Below the pieces are notes generated by a model, which was not told where the DNA came from, made no database searches, and saw only the letters and a list, made by a program, of their open reading frames with translations. A stretch of 64,000 nucleotides of DNA from Brevibacterium permense (GTDB lineage: Bacteria > Actinomycetota > Actinomycetes > Actinomycetales > Brevibacteriaceae), in assembly GCF_013280495.1 (NCBI RefSeq), contig NZ_JABSSX010000001.1:62001-126000 (forward strand). The letters are read 5' to 3'. Position numbers and translations under genes: made by a program. Each line of letters opens with the position of its first letter. Position 1 is the stretch's first letter. Positions 17,328 through 26,900 of the stretch are shown here, piece by piece.

Positions 17328-17345
17328 CTCTGTCATGCTGAGGGC

Positions 17346-18005
17346 ATGGAAGAGCCAAGAGAGTCAGGGAAGCGTGCCGCTCATACGACGGGTCGGATGT
17401 CGGAGATCCTCTCCGATGGGTCCGCCTCGGTCGGGGCGCAGGAGGCCATCAGACAGTCCTTGGCCGGTGTCGGCGCTCGCCTGCGGGGGCTGCGGCAGGA
17501 GCAGGGGCGCACCCTCGACGAGGTGGCTGAGCTTGCCGGGATGTCGACGAGTACGCTGTCGCGCCTGGAATCCGGGAAGCGCAAGCCGAGTTTGGAGCTG
17601 CTGCTGCCGCTGGCTGAAGTCTATGGGCTCCCGCTGGATGAGCTTGTGGGGACTCCTCCGATCGGGGATCCGCGCATTCATATCTCCCCGCGGAAGTTCC
17701 ATGATCAGACGATCCTGCCGCTCAGCCGCGGAGGCATCGGAGTGCAGGCCTTCAAGCACATCGTCGACGGTCGGCAGACACCGAAGTTCGGTGCGCTGAA
17801 GACTCACCCAGGATTCGAATGGGTGTATGTGATCCGCGGTCGCCTGACCCTCGTCCTCGGCGACCGGACGATGGTCCTCAGCGCTGGAGAGGCGGCGGAG
17901 TTCGATACGCGCACTCCGCACTGGTTCGGGGGAGCCGATGACGACGGGGTCGAGTATCTCAGCCTGTTCGGACCCGAAGGGCAGCGCGTTCATATGAAGA
18001 GCTGA
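17346..18005 (+). CDS. XRE-family regulator with C-terminal cupin
   Basis: 219 residues. Residues 35-95 are a HTH_3 domain (LRGLRQEQGRTLDEVAELAG, then MSTSTLSRLESGKRKPSLEL). Residues 140-215 form a cupin barrel: THPGFEWVYVIRGRLTLVLG and GEAAEFDTRTPHWFGG, with the His/Glu positions that bind a metal or small ligand. Such proteins repress and sense metabolites. The ATG has only a weak upstream GAGGG. It is transcribed away from the flavin disulfide reductase, with which it shares an operator-like region. The N-terminal 30 residues are unstructured. Confidence 0.92.
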   Translation: MEEPRESGKRAAHTTGRMSEILSDGSASVGAQEAIRQSLAGVGARLRGLRQEQGRTLDEVAELAGMSTSTLSRLESGKRKPSLELLLPLAEVYGLPLDELVGTPPIGDPRIHISPRKFHDQTILPLSRGGIGVQAFKHIVDGRQTPKFGALKTHPGFEWVYVIRGRLTLVLGDRTMVLSAGEAAEFDTRTPHWFGGADDDGVEYLSLFGPEGQRVHMKS

Positions 18006-18069
18006 GTGGAGCTGTGGGTCGGCGCAGGCGCTCGTTGATACGACGGGGCGTCGGTTGTGCGCGCTTGAT

Positions 18070-18193
18070 TGTGGCGGGAAGTGAGTCCTGCCTTCGGGGC
18101 TGTGGCGGGAAGTGAGTCCTGCCTTCGGGGCTGTGGCGGGAAGTGAGTCCTGCCTGCGTGGCTCTGGCGGGAAGTGTGTTCTGCCTGCGTGGC
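18070..18193 (+). repeat. Tandem array of four 31-bp hairpin-forming repeats
   Basis: Four head-to-tail copies start at 18070, 18101, 18132 and 18163, with a decayed fifth to about 18220. Each contains GGCGGGA-AGTGAG-TCCTGCC, whose arms pair fully in RNA with one G-U. The copies diverge progressively to the right. The array lies in the 475-bp gap after the XRE-cupin gene and has no long reading frame; 31 is not a multiple of three. There are no spacers, so it is not a CRISPR array. It may end transcription or be a slipping satellite. Confidence 0.85.
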
Positions 18194-18349
18194 TGCGGCG
18201 GGGTCCTGGTCCTGCGTGGTCGCGTCAGTGGCGAGGAGTAGTCTTGGTCCACTTCGTCGACACCGTAGGTGCGAGGCCCCTCTTCTAGCCGTCACCGGCG
18301 ATCATTGTCAAACACGGCACTCCGAGTGAAATCTCCAGTTGACCAGCAC

Positions 18350-18437
18350 AAATAGTACATAATAGTAATTCAGGGAAAAGATCTCAAATAAATAGCACAT
18401 AACTATCGACTCTGTTCTATTTATGGATTAGAATAGA
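18350..18437 (+). promoter_or_regulatory. AT-rich promoter region with 16-bp direct repeats
   Basis: About 130 bp of AT-rich DNA stand out in a GC-rich window. AAATAGTACATAATAG (18350-18365) and AAATAGCACATAACTA (18390-18405) are direct repeats exactly 40 bp apart, close to four helical turns. Further right TCTATT (18416-18421) faces AATAGA (18432-18437). This looks like a regulated promoter with sites for a dimeric or cooperative protein in front of the DUF222/HNH gene. The segment 18220-18349 shows nothing else. Confidence 0.6.
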
Positions 18438-18480
18438 GCCAAGCCGAAGACATCAACGATGATGAACGGATAAAGCGAAG

Positions 18481-20880
18481 ATGGCCCTCATCCCCGACCG
18501 AAGGTACGACGAGCACAACGACCGCGAAGCAGGAAAGGCTTCGCAGGCACCACCTCCTCAAGGTTCACCGCCCAGTGACCTCCCTCCAACTGCAACCGGC
18601 TCTTCTGCCCGGTCTGCCGACGGTGGCTCCTCCAGGTCGACGTACCGGGAGTTGCTCGCTGAGGCCGGATTCGATCTGACCGGTCATCCTCTCGCCGACA
18701 GATTCGACGGGATCGCCGACAACCTGACCGACGGCGAGGCGATCGCCGACCAGGCTGGTGACGGACAGAGTGACACTGTCGAAGACGGCAGCGCTACAGT
18801 CATCGACGGCGGCGCAGCTGCGTCAGGCGGCGGTCAAGCAACCGCTATCGAGGCTGACGCAGGGGTGCCTGCTCTTCCGAACGGCGATATCCACGCCGGG
18901 CAGGGGCCCTGGTCGAGCAGGACGACCATGCCGGAGACCGAGGCAGAGGTCCAGGCATGCATCAAAGAGATCGAAGCACGCCAAAGTGCGTGGATGAAGG
19001 CAAAGCGCGAAGAACGTGAGGCACAGAGAGCTGCGGAGCGTGAGGAGTATCTGAAGAAGAACCCGCAGGCTCGCGCAGAGGACGAAGAACTCGCGCGTGA
19101 AAGAGCGGAGTGGAACGCCCACGTTGAGCGGTACGAGGCGAAGAAGCGGGCGCAGAAAGAAGCCGAACGTATCGCTGAGGCAGAACGCGCGGAGCGACAC
19201 AAGGCACTCGCTGAACGCTATGACTCAGAAGCTGACACGCATCCCCTGCTCGACGAGTTTCGCTGGTCAGACTTGAAGCACGCAGCCCCGGAAGTCACAG
19301 AAAGCATCTGCGCTCTGCAGGGCCTGCTCGACGGGCTCCACGACTTCACCCGCCCCATGGGGCCCGATGACGCGGTGACTCTTCTCGATGGTCTTGAGAC
19401 CTTGAACCGTCTGACAGAGTCCCTGTCGGTCGTGACCCTCTCCGTGTTCGAACGTGTCGGCACGCCCCGCGATTACGGGGCGAAGACGACGAAGGCGCTG
19501 GTCCAACATCGGCTCAACCTGTCTGCACAAGAGGCCTACCGCCGCACTCAGCTCGCTGAGTGCCTGGGAAAGCGGACCAGCATCAGCGGGGAATCGATCG
19601 AGGCGCAGTTTCCGATTCTCGCAGCGGCCCTTCGTGAAGGAGTGCTCTCGGCAAACCAGGCGTCGACGATCTCCAAATGCTTGAAGAACCTGCCTGTGAA
19701 CGTATCGGAGGACGACAAGATCAAGGCTGAAAGTCTGCTCGTCGAAAAGGCTCAGGCGGTTCGCGTCTGTGATATCCATGCACTCTTCGAAGAGATCCTG
19801 GGCTGGATCGATCCCGACGGCCAGGAACCGAAAGAAGCGGCAGACCGCGACAGCTTCGCTGTCAACCTGCGCCAGGCGAAGGACGGAACGTGGACCCTCA
19901 AAGGTCGCCTCGACGAGGAGACCGGTGGGATTCTCAATGGCTTGCTGACTTCGCGCATCAAAACCGATTCTCAGTCGGACGAGGACAGGTGCGCGAATGC
20001 GGCGGGCATCGATGCCGCTCCCGCGGATGGCGAACGCCCAATCGACGGAGCGAGCGCCACAGATGATACCCGTTCTGCCGAAGACGCCCGCTCCGCAGTC
20101 GAAAGCGGCAGTGCCAGTGTGAGGGACCTCGACCAGGAAGTCGTCGACGCCTATACGGAGGTTCTGCGCGGCGACCGCTCGGACTGTCTCGACCCCTCGC
20201 TCGACTTCACCTCGCCACAGGTCGGCGCGAATGGTGAGATCCCACAGGGAGCCGGGGTGAGGCAGGACGGCTCACTCGTGACGATGGCCGCTGAGCAGCC
20301 GAGTGTCAGGCGTCGCATCTACGAGCGTTTCTCCAGCGTCATCGGCAGCATCGAAATGAACCGCATCAAGGCCGGAGCGGCCTACGCACTGGTCGTCACA
20401 GCCAAGGCAGAAGATCTGGCGAACCAGACCGGCAAGGCTGTCACGGGGGCCGAAGCGCCGTTTCCGATCGATTCCGCTGCACTGGAAGGACTGAACGGGT
20501 CGGTCTTCTTCCACCTCATGGGCGAGAGAGCGAAATCGTTGGCACTGGCGACAGAACGACGGTTGGCCACAGAGAAACAGCTGGCAATTCTCGCCAGCCG
20601 TGACCAGGGATGCACGTTCCCCGGATGCGACACTCCTCCCGGCTGGTGCGAAGCGCACCATATCGTCCCATGGGCGCAGAACGGCAAGACCGACGTCAAC
20701 AATCTCACTTTGGCCTGTTCAGCGCATCACCACCTGCTTGATTACACCGATTGGGACTGCAGAATGCTCATCGACGGTCGGCCCGCGTGGGTGCCACCGG
20801 CGACCACCGACCCAGCACAAGAACCGGTGCTCCACGCTCGGTTCATTGCTCGGGAAATCGGAGAGACTCTCTTCGGCTGA
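18481..20880 (+). CDS. DUF222 and HNH endonuclease domain protein (13E12 repeat family)
   Basis: 799 residues, longer than most of this family. Residues 1-150 are low-complexity; 150-245 are a highly charged coiled coil (EREAQRAAEREEYLKK, EAKKRAQKEAERIAEAERAE); 250-480 are DUF222 (GLETLNRLTESLSVVTLSVF, AQEAYRRTQLAECLGK); the C-terminus is an HNH nuclease with CTFPGCDTPPGWCEAHHI, NNLTLACSAHHHLLD. The family is multicopy in Actinobacteria, and in mycobacteria 13E12 genes serve as phage integration sites. Biological role unknown. The AT-rich promoter and lack of neighbours of shared function suggest an independently acquired unit. Confidence 0.9.
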   Translation: MALIPDRRYDEHNDREAGKASQAPPPQGSPPSDLPPTATGSSARSADGGSSRSTYRELLAEAGFDLTGHPLADRFDGIADNLTDGEAIADQAGDGQSDTVEDGSATVIDGGAAASGGGQATAIEADAGVPALPNGDIHAGQGPWSSRTTMPETEAEVQACIKEIEARQSAWMKAKREEREAQRAAEREEYLKKNPQARAEDEELARERAEWNAHVERYEAKKRAQKEAERIAEAERAERHKALAERYDSEADTHPLLDEFRWSDLKHAAPEVTESICALQGLLDGLHDFTRPMGPDDAVTLLDGLETLNRLTESLSVVTLSVFERVGTPRDYGAKTTKALVQHRLNLSAQEAYRRTQLAECLGKRTSISGESIEAQFPILAAALREGVLSANQASTISKCLKNLPVNVSEDDKIKAESLLVEKAQAVRVCDIHALFEEILGWIDPDGQEPKEAADRDSFAVNLRQAKDGTWTLKGRLDEETGGILNGLLTSRIKTDSQSDEDRCANAAGIDAAPADGERPIDGASATDDTRSAEDARSAVESGSASVRDLDQEVVDAYTEVLRGDRSDCLDPSLDFTSPQVGANGEIPQGAGVRQDGSLVTMAAEQPSVRRRIYERFSSVIGSIEMNRIKAGAAYALVVTAKAEDLANQTGKAVTGAEAPFPIDSAALEGLNGSVFFHLMGERAKSLALATERRLATEKQLAILASRDQGCTFPGCDTPPGWCEAHHIVPWAQNGKTDVNNLTLACSAHHHLLDYTDWDCRMLIDGRPAWVPPATTDPAQEPVLHARFIAREIGETLFG

Positions 20881-20960
20881 CAAGCACCTATGTTCGGCCG
20901 ACAAACACACCGGCAGTGTGACTTCTATTCGCAGGACACGTGGCCGAGACCGATGGTGCG

Positions 20961-20989
20961 GTTCTTCAGCGGCACGGTCCGCGAAGAAC
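20961..20989. promoter_or_regulatory. Imperfect palindrome upstream of monooxygenase gene
   Basis: GTTCTTCAGCGG and CCGCGAAGAAC flank a 6-base centre; the arms pair except for one unpaired base. It sits between the HNH gene stop and the luciferase-like gene start and could be a terminator or an operator. Confidence 0.45.
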
Positions 20990-21023
20990 GGAATGTTCTT
21001 CTCACATGCACTGTTGCCTCGGT

Positions 21024-22139
21024 ATGAAGCTTTCGATCCTTGACCTCGTCCCTGTCCGTACAGGACAGACGACAGCAGACTCCTTCGCCGCCTCGAAGCA
21101 GATCATCGACACGGCCGACAAGCTCGGATTCACCCGCTATTGGGTCGCCGAGCACCACAACATGCCCTCCATCGCATCGACGATGCCTGGGCCGGAGCTC
21201 ATGCACCTCGGCCAGGGAACACGGCAGATCCGCCTCGGATCCGGTGGAGTCATGCTTCCCAACCATGCCCCGCTGGCGGTCGCCGAGCTGTTCGCTCTGC
21301 TCTCCGCTGTCTACGGCGACAGGATCGATCTGGGTATCGGACGCGCACCGGGGACGGACCCGATCACCTCGGCGGCGATGCGGGGCCACCTCGGCGAGGG
21401 GCGGATGGTCGACCGCGAAGGACGGGCAATCGATCCCGTCGAACAGTTCCCCCAGCACGTGATCGACACTCTCAGCCTCATGCGGCCCGAGGGGATGCGA
21501 GTTCCGCTTCACGGTGGACGCGAACATGTGCTCAAGGCGACTCCCGCGGCATTACCGGGAACGCAGCCGTTGCCGTGGCTGCTCGGCTCATCCGGTTACT
21601 CGGCCAGGCTGGCAGCTGAACTCGGCATGCCCTATGTCTTCGCCAACCACTTCGCATCCGGCGCCACCACCGGAATGAAGATCTACCGCGACAATTTCAC
21701 GCCCGGAGCCTATGGAGACCGGCCGCAGACCTTCGTCACGGCCAACGTCGTCGCCGCACCCACCGAGGAAGAAGCGCGGCTGCGCTCGGAACCCTTCATG
21801 CTGCAGATGGCCAGAATGCGCACCGGCGGACGGATGGAGAAGCTGCACCTGGCCGGCGACGACGTGCGATCAGTGATGACCGACCAGGAGCGCATGGTCG
21901 GCGAAGAACTCTCCGGCAACTGGATCATCGGCGACACGAAATCCGTATCGGCGCAGCTCGAGGAACTCGCCGAGCGCTTCGACGTCGACGAGATCATGAT
22001 CCAGCCGATCGCCGGCGCCATGGAAGGCGAAGACGTGCGCGAAGACCCGGGGCGGATCCAGACGATCCACCTGCTTGCCACGGAATTCCTCGGCTCCACT
22101 GGTGCTTCCGGCGTCGCTGATGCAGGCACCGATATGTGA
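21024..22139 (+). CDS. Luciferase-like flavin monooxygenase (LLM class, MsnO8-type)
   Basis: 371 residues from the ATG at MKLSILDLVPV, where family members normally begin. This start has no ribosome site; ATG 21006 and GTG 20940 (behind GCAGGA) are in-frame alternatives. Single TIM-barrel domain: FTRYWVAEHHNMPSIASTMP, RQIRLGSGGVMLPNHAPLAV and DRIDLGIGRAPGTDP are characteristic of FMNH2- or F420-dependent LLM enzymes. The last 20 residues are a low-complexity tail. Substrate unknown. It is monocistronic, between the DUF222/HNH gene and the secreted hydrolase. Confidence 0.88.
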   Translation: MKLSILDLVPVRTGQTTADSFAASKQIIDTADKLGFTRYWVAEHHNMPSIASTMPGPELMHLGQGTRQIRLGSGGVMLPNHAPLAVAELFALLSAVYGDRIDLGIGRAPGTDPITSAAMRGHLGEGRMVDREGRAIDPVEQFPQHVIDTLSLMRPEGMRVPLHGGREHVLKATPAALPGTQPLPWLLGSSGYSARLAAELGMPYVFANHFASGATTGMKIYRDNFTPGAYGDRPQTFVTANVVAAPTEEEARLRSEPFMLQMARMRTGGRMEKLHLAGDDVRSVMTDQERMVGEELSGNWIIGDTKSVSAQLEELAERFDVDEIMIQPIAGAMEGEDVREDPGRIQTIHLLATEFLGSTGASGVADAGTDM

Positions 22140-22265
22140 CACCTGACTGAGGCCCGTCCCCCGGTCCCGACCGGGGCAGATACCGGACATCGGCACCGGG
22201 CCGAAGTCTCAGCTCAGCATCGATTCGGGCAAGTGGACTTCAATCCACGACCAGTCCGCGTTATC

Positions 22266-22313
22266 CTGTCACAGTGTCATGAAAGCTGACAGTCGTGTGA
22301 CAGCCAGTAGAAT
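22266..22313 (+). promoter_or_regulatory. Promoter with flanking inverted repeat for NlpC/P60 gene
   Basis: CTGACA (22286-22291), a 16-base spacer and TAGAAT (22308-22313) make a good vegetative promoter. CTGTCACA (22266-22273) and TGTGACAG (22296-22303) form a perfect inverted repeat around the -35, and TGTCA and TGACAG are also repeated directly at 8- and 11-bp spacing. A cell-wall regulator such as MtrA, which controls NlpC/P60 genes in other Actinobacteria, is a candidate binder. The segment 22140-22260 shows no feature. Confidence 0.55.
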
Positions 22314-22458
22314 CGACACCGTGCAGAACCTCGCTTACGGCGAGGCCGCTCCTATCGGAGAGGTCGAAACGGAGGCGAATACTGTACGCCGAATGCGCTC
22401 GCGCACCTTCGGAGACTTCCCCCACGCGGGCCCCGGCCTGCAGACCGAAAGAGAAATA

Positions 22459-23547
22459 ATGCGTACCAAAATTGCTGTTTCGGCAGCACTTGGGGTCGGA
22501 CTGGTTTTCGGCGCCGGTGCTCCCGCACTGTCGAGCAATCTGTCGTCGACCGACGCCGCAAAAACGTCCGGCATCTCCGCTGATGTCGTGCCCGGCCAAG
22601 AACTCGAACGAATCACCGACGGCAAGATCGAAAAGGGCGAGACCGCCTACGTCGATGTCACGGTCGCGACGCTGTGGACCGACCCGAAGGCCCCTCGCAA
22701 GGTCGACAAGCCTGCCCTCCAGCATCCCGTCGACCTCAAGAAGTGGAACAAGAACCTCGAATCCACCGATGTGCGCCGGGGCCTGACTGGAAAAACCGAG
22801 ACCCAGGCAACCTACGGTTCGGAAGTCTCCGTCCTCGAAACCAAGGGCAGCTGGGCCAAGGTCGCCGTGACCGACCAGAAGACCCCGAAGAACAAGAAGG
22901 GCTACCCGGGTTGGCTGCCCAAGAAGCAGCTGGTCGAAAACGACCGCTTCGGAAAACTTGCCGAAGAACAGCCCCGCGCAGTGGTCACGAAGCCCAAGAG
23001 CGAGCTCGAAGGCATCGAATTCACCAAGGACACCGGTGCCGACGTCAGCTTCAACGTCGACCTGCCGCTCATCGCCCAGGACGTCGACGATGTCCGCGTC
23101 GCTCTCCCCGGAGGCGGAGCCGCCTGGATCGACATCGACGATGTGGATGTCTACGATGTCGGCGACAAGCCCGAGAAGCCCAGCGGCAAAGACCTCGTGA
23201 AGACCGCGAAGCAGTTCGAGGGGCTGCGCTATCTGTGGGCCGGAGTCTCCTCCTACGGATTCGACTGCTCCGGATTCACCTACTCCATCTACAAAGCCCA
23301 CGGCATCGAACTGCCTCGCGACTCGGGAGAACAGGCGAAGGCCGGCAAGGCCGTCTCCTCGTCGAACCTCAAGCCCGGCGACCTGCTGTTCTTCTCGACC
23401 AGCTCGGGAACGGTCCACCACGTCGGAATGTACGTCGGTGACGGCAAGATGATCCACTCGCCGAACGCGTCGAAAGACGTCTACGTCACCGACTGGAAGA
23501 AGTGGGACACCGGAAACGAATTCTCCGGAGCCCGCCGCATTCTCTGA
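22459..23547 (+). CDS. Secreted NlpC/P60 cell-wall peptidase
   Basis: 362 residues from ATG 22459. Signal peptide MRTKIAVSAALGVGLVFGAG is followed by a basic, SH3-like region (about 40-210) and a C-terminal NlpC/P60 domain with catalytic C270 in GFDCSGFTY, HHVGMYVG and the third polar residue in MIHSPN. Such enzymes cut D-Glu-DAP bonds in peptidoglycan. An in-frame GTG at 22321 lies exactly seven bases after the TAGAAT -10 box, so a leaderless start would put 46 extra residues before the signal peptide; the AT-rich GAAAGAGAAATA before 22459 is a weak ribosome site. Both starts remain possible. Confidence 0.92.
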   Translation: MRTKIAVSAALGVGLVFGAGAPALSSNLSSTDAAKTSGISADVVPGQELERITDGKIEKGETAYVDVTVATLWTDPKAPRKVDKPALQHPVDLKKWNKNLESTDVRRGLTGKTETQATYGSEVSVLETKGSWAKVAVTDQKTPKNKKGYPGWLPKKQLVENDRFGKLAEEQPRAVVTKPKSELEGIEFTKDTGADVSFNVDLPLIAQDVDDVRVALPGGGAAWIDIDDVDVYDVGDKPEKPSGKDLVKTAKQFEGLRYLWAGVSSYGFDCSGFTYSIYKAHGIELPRDSGEQAKAGKAVSSSNLKPGDLLFFSTSSGTVHHVGMYVGDGKMIHSPNASKDVYVTDWKKWDTGNEFSGARRIL

Positions 23548-23638
23548 CCTGGGCCGCGTCCTCTGATCTGGATCGAGTCAGATGGTCTCGGTTTCAACCA
23601 GGACCTGACCAAGTCTGTCGAATGACCAGCCGACACAT

Positions 23639-23673
23639 TGATGGCCGGTGCCCCAATAGGGCACCGGCCATCA
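23639..23673. terminator. Bidirectional terminator hairpin
   Basis: Perfect 15-bp stem (TGATGGCCGGTGCCC at 23639-23653 with its complement at 23659-23673) and a 5-base loop, between the convergent NlpC/P60 and aminopeptidase genes. A short GATTT follows on the plus strand. Confidence 0.85.
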
Positions 23674-23882
23674 GTGATTTCAGAAGGGCCCAGCTGGGAA
23701 CATCGCCAAGGTCGCTGAGCACGGCTCTAGCCGGGGAGGATCGCCAGGTCTGCTGAGCAAGGCGATTGCCGAGAGGTCTGGCCAGGGGAGGGGCCCGGTC
23801 AGGGGAGGGGCGCCCGCCGAGGCGGCTACCGAGGAGAATCGACCGGGATGACTGGCGACCCGATTTCACCGAATCTCGACCG

Positions 23883-23918
23883 CCGAGGCTGCCGAGGCTG
23901 CCGAGGCTGCCGAGGCTG
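23883..23918 (+). repeat. Four copies of a 9-bp tandem repeat
   Basis: CCGAGGCTG repeats four times just after the aminopeptidase stop on the minus strand. The remainder of the 403-bp gap (23548-23950) holds the terminator, an imperfect 20-bp direct repeat (near 23701 and 23749) and a CGCCGAGGCGG copy at 23815. Confidence 0.8.
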
Positions 23919-23950
23919 CCGCCGAATGGTTTCGCTGAGGTGACCTCCGG

Positions 23951-26900
23951 TCAGTGTCGCGAGCTCTGTGTGGACTTCAAGAAGATGGCACGGGCCAGAT
24001 CATCGCGACGTTCGATGACCAGTCGGCGCAGAGCCGCGGGTGCATCGTCGTTGGCTGCCAACCATGCGTCAGTCTTCTCGACCACAGCCTCCTCGTCGAC
24101 GGACCACCGGGGATAGAGGCCGAGCACCAGGCGGCGAGCGATCTCAATCGAATTGTCCGTCCAGAACCCGAGCAGACCATCGAAGTACTCATCGACATAC
24201 TCCTCGATGAGCGGCATCGCGCTCGGCGCGATGAACCCGGCGATGATCGCCGACAGAACATCATTGCTCAGCGCTCCCGCCTCGCTGATCGCCTCCCAGG
24301 CACGGATCTTGACGATCGGCAGAGGCAGTGCGGCACTTGCCGTCTCGGCGTGAAGTCGACCCGAAGCGCTGGGATCCGAATGATTCTCCCGCGCGATATC
24401 CGTCTGATCCGCCCATCCGAGGCAGACGAGCGCCGTCAGCGCATTCCACCGCAGCGCATGATCATTGATGAGACCCCGGAACGGCAGCGTCGCAGTCGAA
24501 TGCTCGGCGCCTCGACCCGTGCGGGCACCGCCGGAAGCTTCGGCCGACTGGCTCACCGAACCAGCCTGCCCAGCCGAACCGGCCTGCACAGCCGAACCAG
24601 CCTGCCCAACCGAACCGGCCTGCCCGGAAGCTCCGGCATACATCCGGTCGATCTCCTCACCGACCGGCACCGTGAGGATCTGGCTGGCGAGCCCACGACC
24701 CATAGCCACCGCGGAGCTGCCGGCCGCACAGCGGGCCGTCCGTGACGTCAGCGCCAACACGAGATTGGCCAGATGCAGCTGCGCATCCGATCCCGCCTTC
24801 GCCGCCGCCAACGCATCCAACGCGGCTCCCAGCAGCCCCATGATCGCGGCATCGAAATTCCGATCCGCCACCCACTGATCGATGCAGGTCAGAGCGGTCT
24901 GACTGAGTCCCGCCATGATCCCGGCATGACTTTCCTTGCCCAAGCTGCGGGCATAGGCGGTGAGGTACTTCTGCACCGGCATGAGCCCATCGCGCACCGC
25001 ATTGTCCAACGCCGACCACACCAGTGCCCGCGACAGCGGATCCGTGATCCGCGACGCCGAGGTGACCGCCGCCTCCGTCGACGCCGGATCGAGGCGCACC
25101 CGCGCATAGTCCAGGTCGTTGTAGTTGAGCAGAGTGATCACGCCGGCGCTGCGACCAATCAGCTGCTCGACGTCGGCCGACTCGGTTGAGAACTCGAAAC
25201 GGAAGGAATCGAGGGGAACGATCGCCCGCCCCGACCGCCCGAGCGTGGCGATCTCGATCGTGTGCGGCCGCAGCAGGGCCGTGCCCTCGGCCGAATCGGA
25301 CTGAGTGATCGTGGCACCCGCGACCTGTTCCGAACCGGACCGTCGCCGAGGCGGGTCCACCCTGCCGCTCGACCCGGATCCTGCCCCGTGAGCGGCTCCG
25401 GCAGCCTCATCGAAACCGTCGCCGAACGCATCCGGGCTGCGCAGCCTTGCGCCCGAGCTCGAAGCCACGATCCTCCCTCGTCCTGCGCTCTGCGCGGAGA
25501 CGTCGGAACCGGCAGAATCTCCGTCGGCCCCGATTCCGGCCCCACCCTGCAAGAACGCGGCCGACCCATCCGCGGACCCAGCCGAACCGTCTGCCGTCGT
25601 GAGCTGCAGGGACAGCTCCGAGACTCCGGACGTCCCCAGCCACGCGGCCGCCCAGTTCGCGATGTCCCGGTCGGGAGCCGCCTCGGCGAGGCATTCGAGG
25701 AAATCAGCCAACTCGGTGTTGCCGTATTCGAACCGTCTGAAATACAGCCGCGAACCAGCGAAGAAAGCCTCCCGGCCGACGAACGCGACGAGCTGTTTGA
25801 GCACGGATGCGCCCTTGGCATATGTGATGCCATCGAAGTTGAGCTTCGCGGCCTCGACATCGGGGATGTCGGCGACGATAGGGTGCGTCGTCGGATACAG
25901 GTCCTGCGTGTACGCCCACGTCTTGCGGCGCAGCGCGAAGGTCACCCAGCCATCGGTGAACCGCGTCGCCTCGGCCAGCGCGAGCCCGCCCATGAAATCG
26001 GCGAAGGACTCCTTGAGCCACAGGTCATCCCACCACTTCATCGTGACGAGATCGCCGAACCACATGTGCGCCATCTCGTGCAGGATGACATTGGCGCGTG
26101 ACTCGTAGTTCGCGTCCGTGACCTTGTCCCGGAAGATCAGATTGTCCGTGAACGTCACGAGGCCGGGGTTCTCCATCGCGCCGAGGTTGTATTCGGGAAC
26201 GAAGATCTGATCGTACTTGCCCCACGGGTAGGGGTAGTCGAATTCGGAGGTGAAGAAGTCGAGGCCCGCCTTCGTGACGCCGAAGATATCCTCCGCATCG
26301 AGGTGGTCGACGAGGCTCGCGCGCGTCCACGCGCCCAGCTGCACGGTCTGCCCGGTGCGCGGATCCGTCCACTCGTCCGTGGCCCCCTCGTAGGGCCCCG
26401 CGGTGATGCAGGTGATGTAGCTCGACTGCTTGAGCGTCGGTTCGAAGTAATGGGTGACCGCGGCCGCCGATGCGGATCCGTTCGCAGGCTCGAATCCCGC
26501 CGAGGCGGCCCCCGCCGAACCATCGGCCGGTTCCGTCCGTGCCTCGGCCCGGTTCGACAGGACCTGGAAATGAGCGGGAGCGGTGACCGTGAAGATGAAC
26601 TCGGCCTTGAGGTCGGGCTGGTCGAAATTCGCGAAGACGCGACGGGCGTCGGTGGGTTCGTACTGCGTATAGAGGTAGGTCTTGCCGTCGGCCGGATCCG
26701 TGAACCGGTGCAGACCCTCGCCCGAAGTGGAGTAGCGGGCCTGTGCCTCGATCGTCAGGGAATTGCGTCCGGCGCGGACGGGGAAAGTGACTCGAGCGCC
26801 GTCGAAGACCTCGGCAGGGGAGAGGCTCTCACCATTGATCAGAACGGAGGTCACGGAGTCGGCGATGAGGTCGATGAATGTCGAATCATCGAAGCGAGCG

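Noticed and set aside
18070..18220. CRISPR-like array
   Set aside because: Repeats are contiguous with no spacers and decay along the array; no cas genes.
22314..22458. c-di-AMP (ydaO) riboswitch before the NlpC/P60 gene
   Set aside because: Such riboswitches often precede these genes, but the conserved 3' segment (CAGCTAACC-like) is missing and the stretch stays in frame with the gene.
26485..26510. tRNA T-loop-like GCTCGAATCCC
   Set aside because: Lies inside pepN in frame, with no surrounding cloverleaf.
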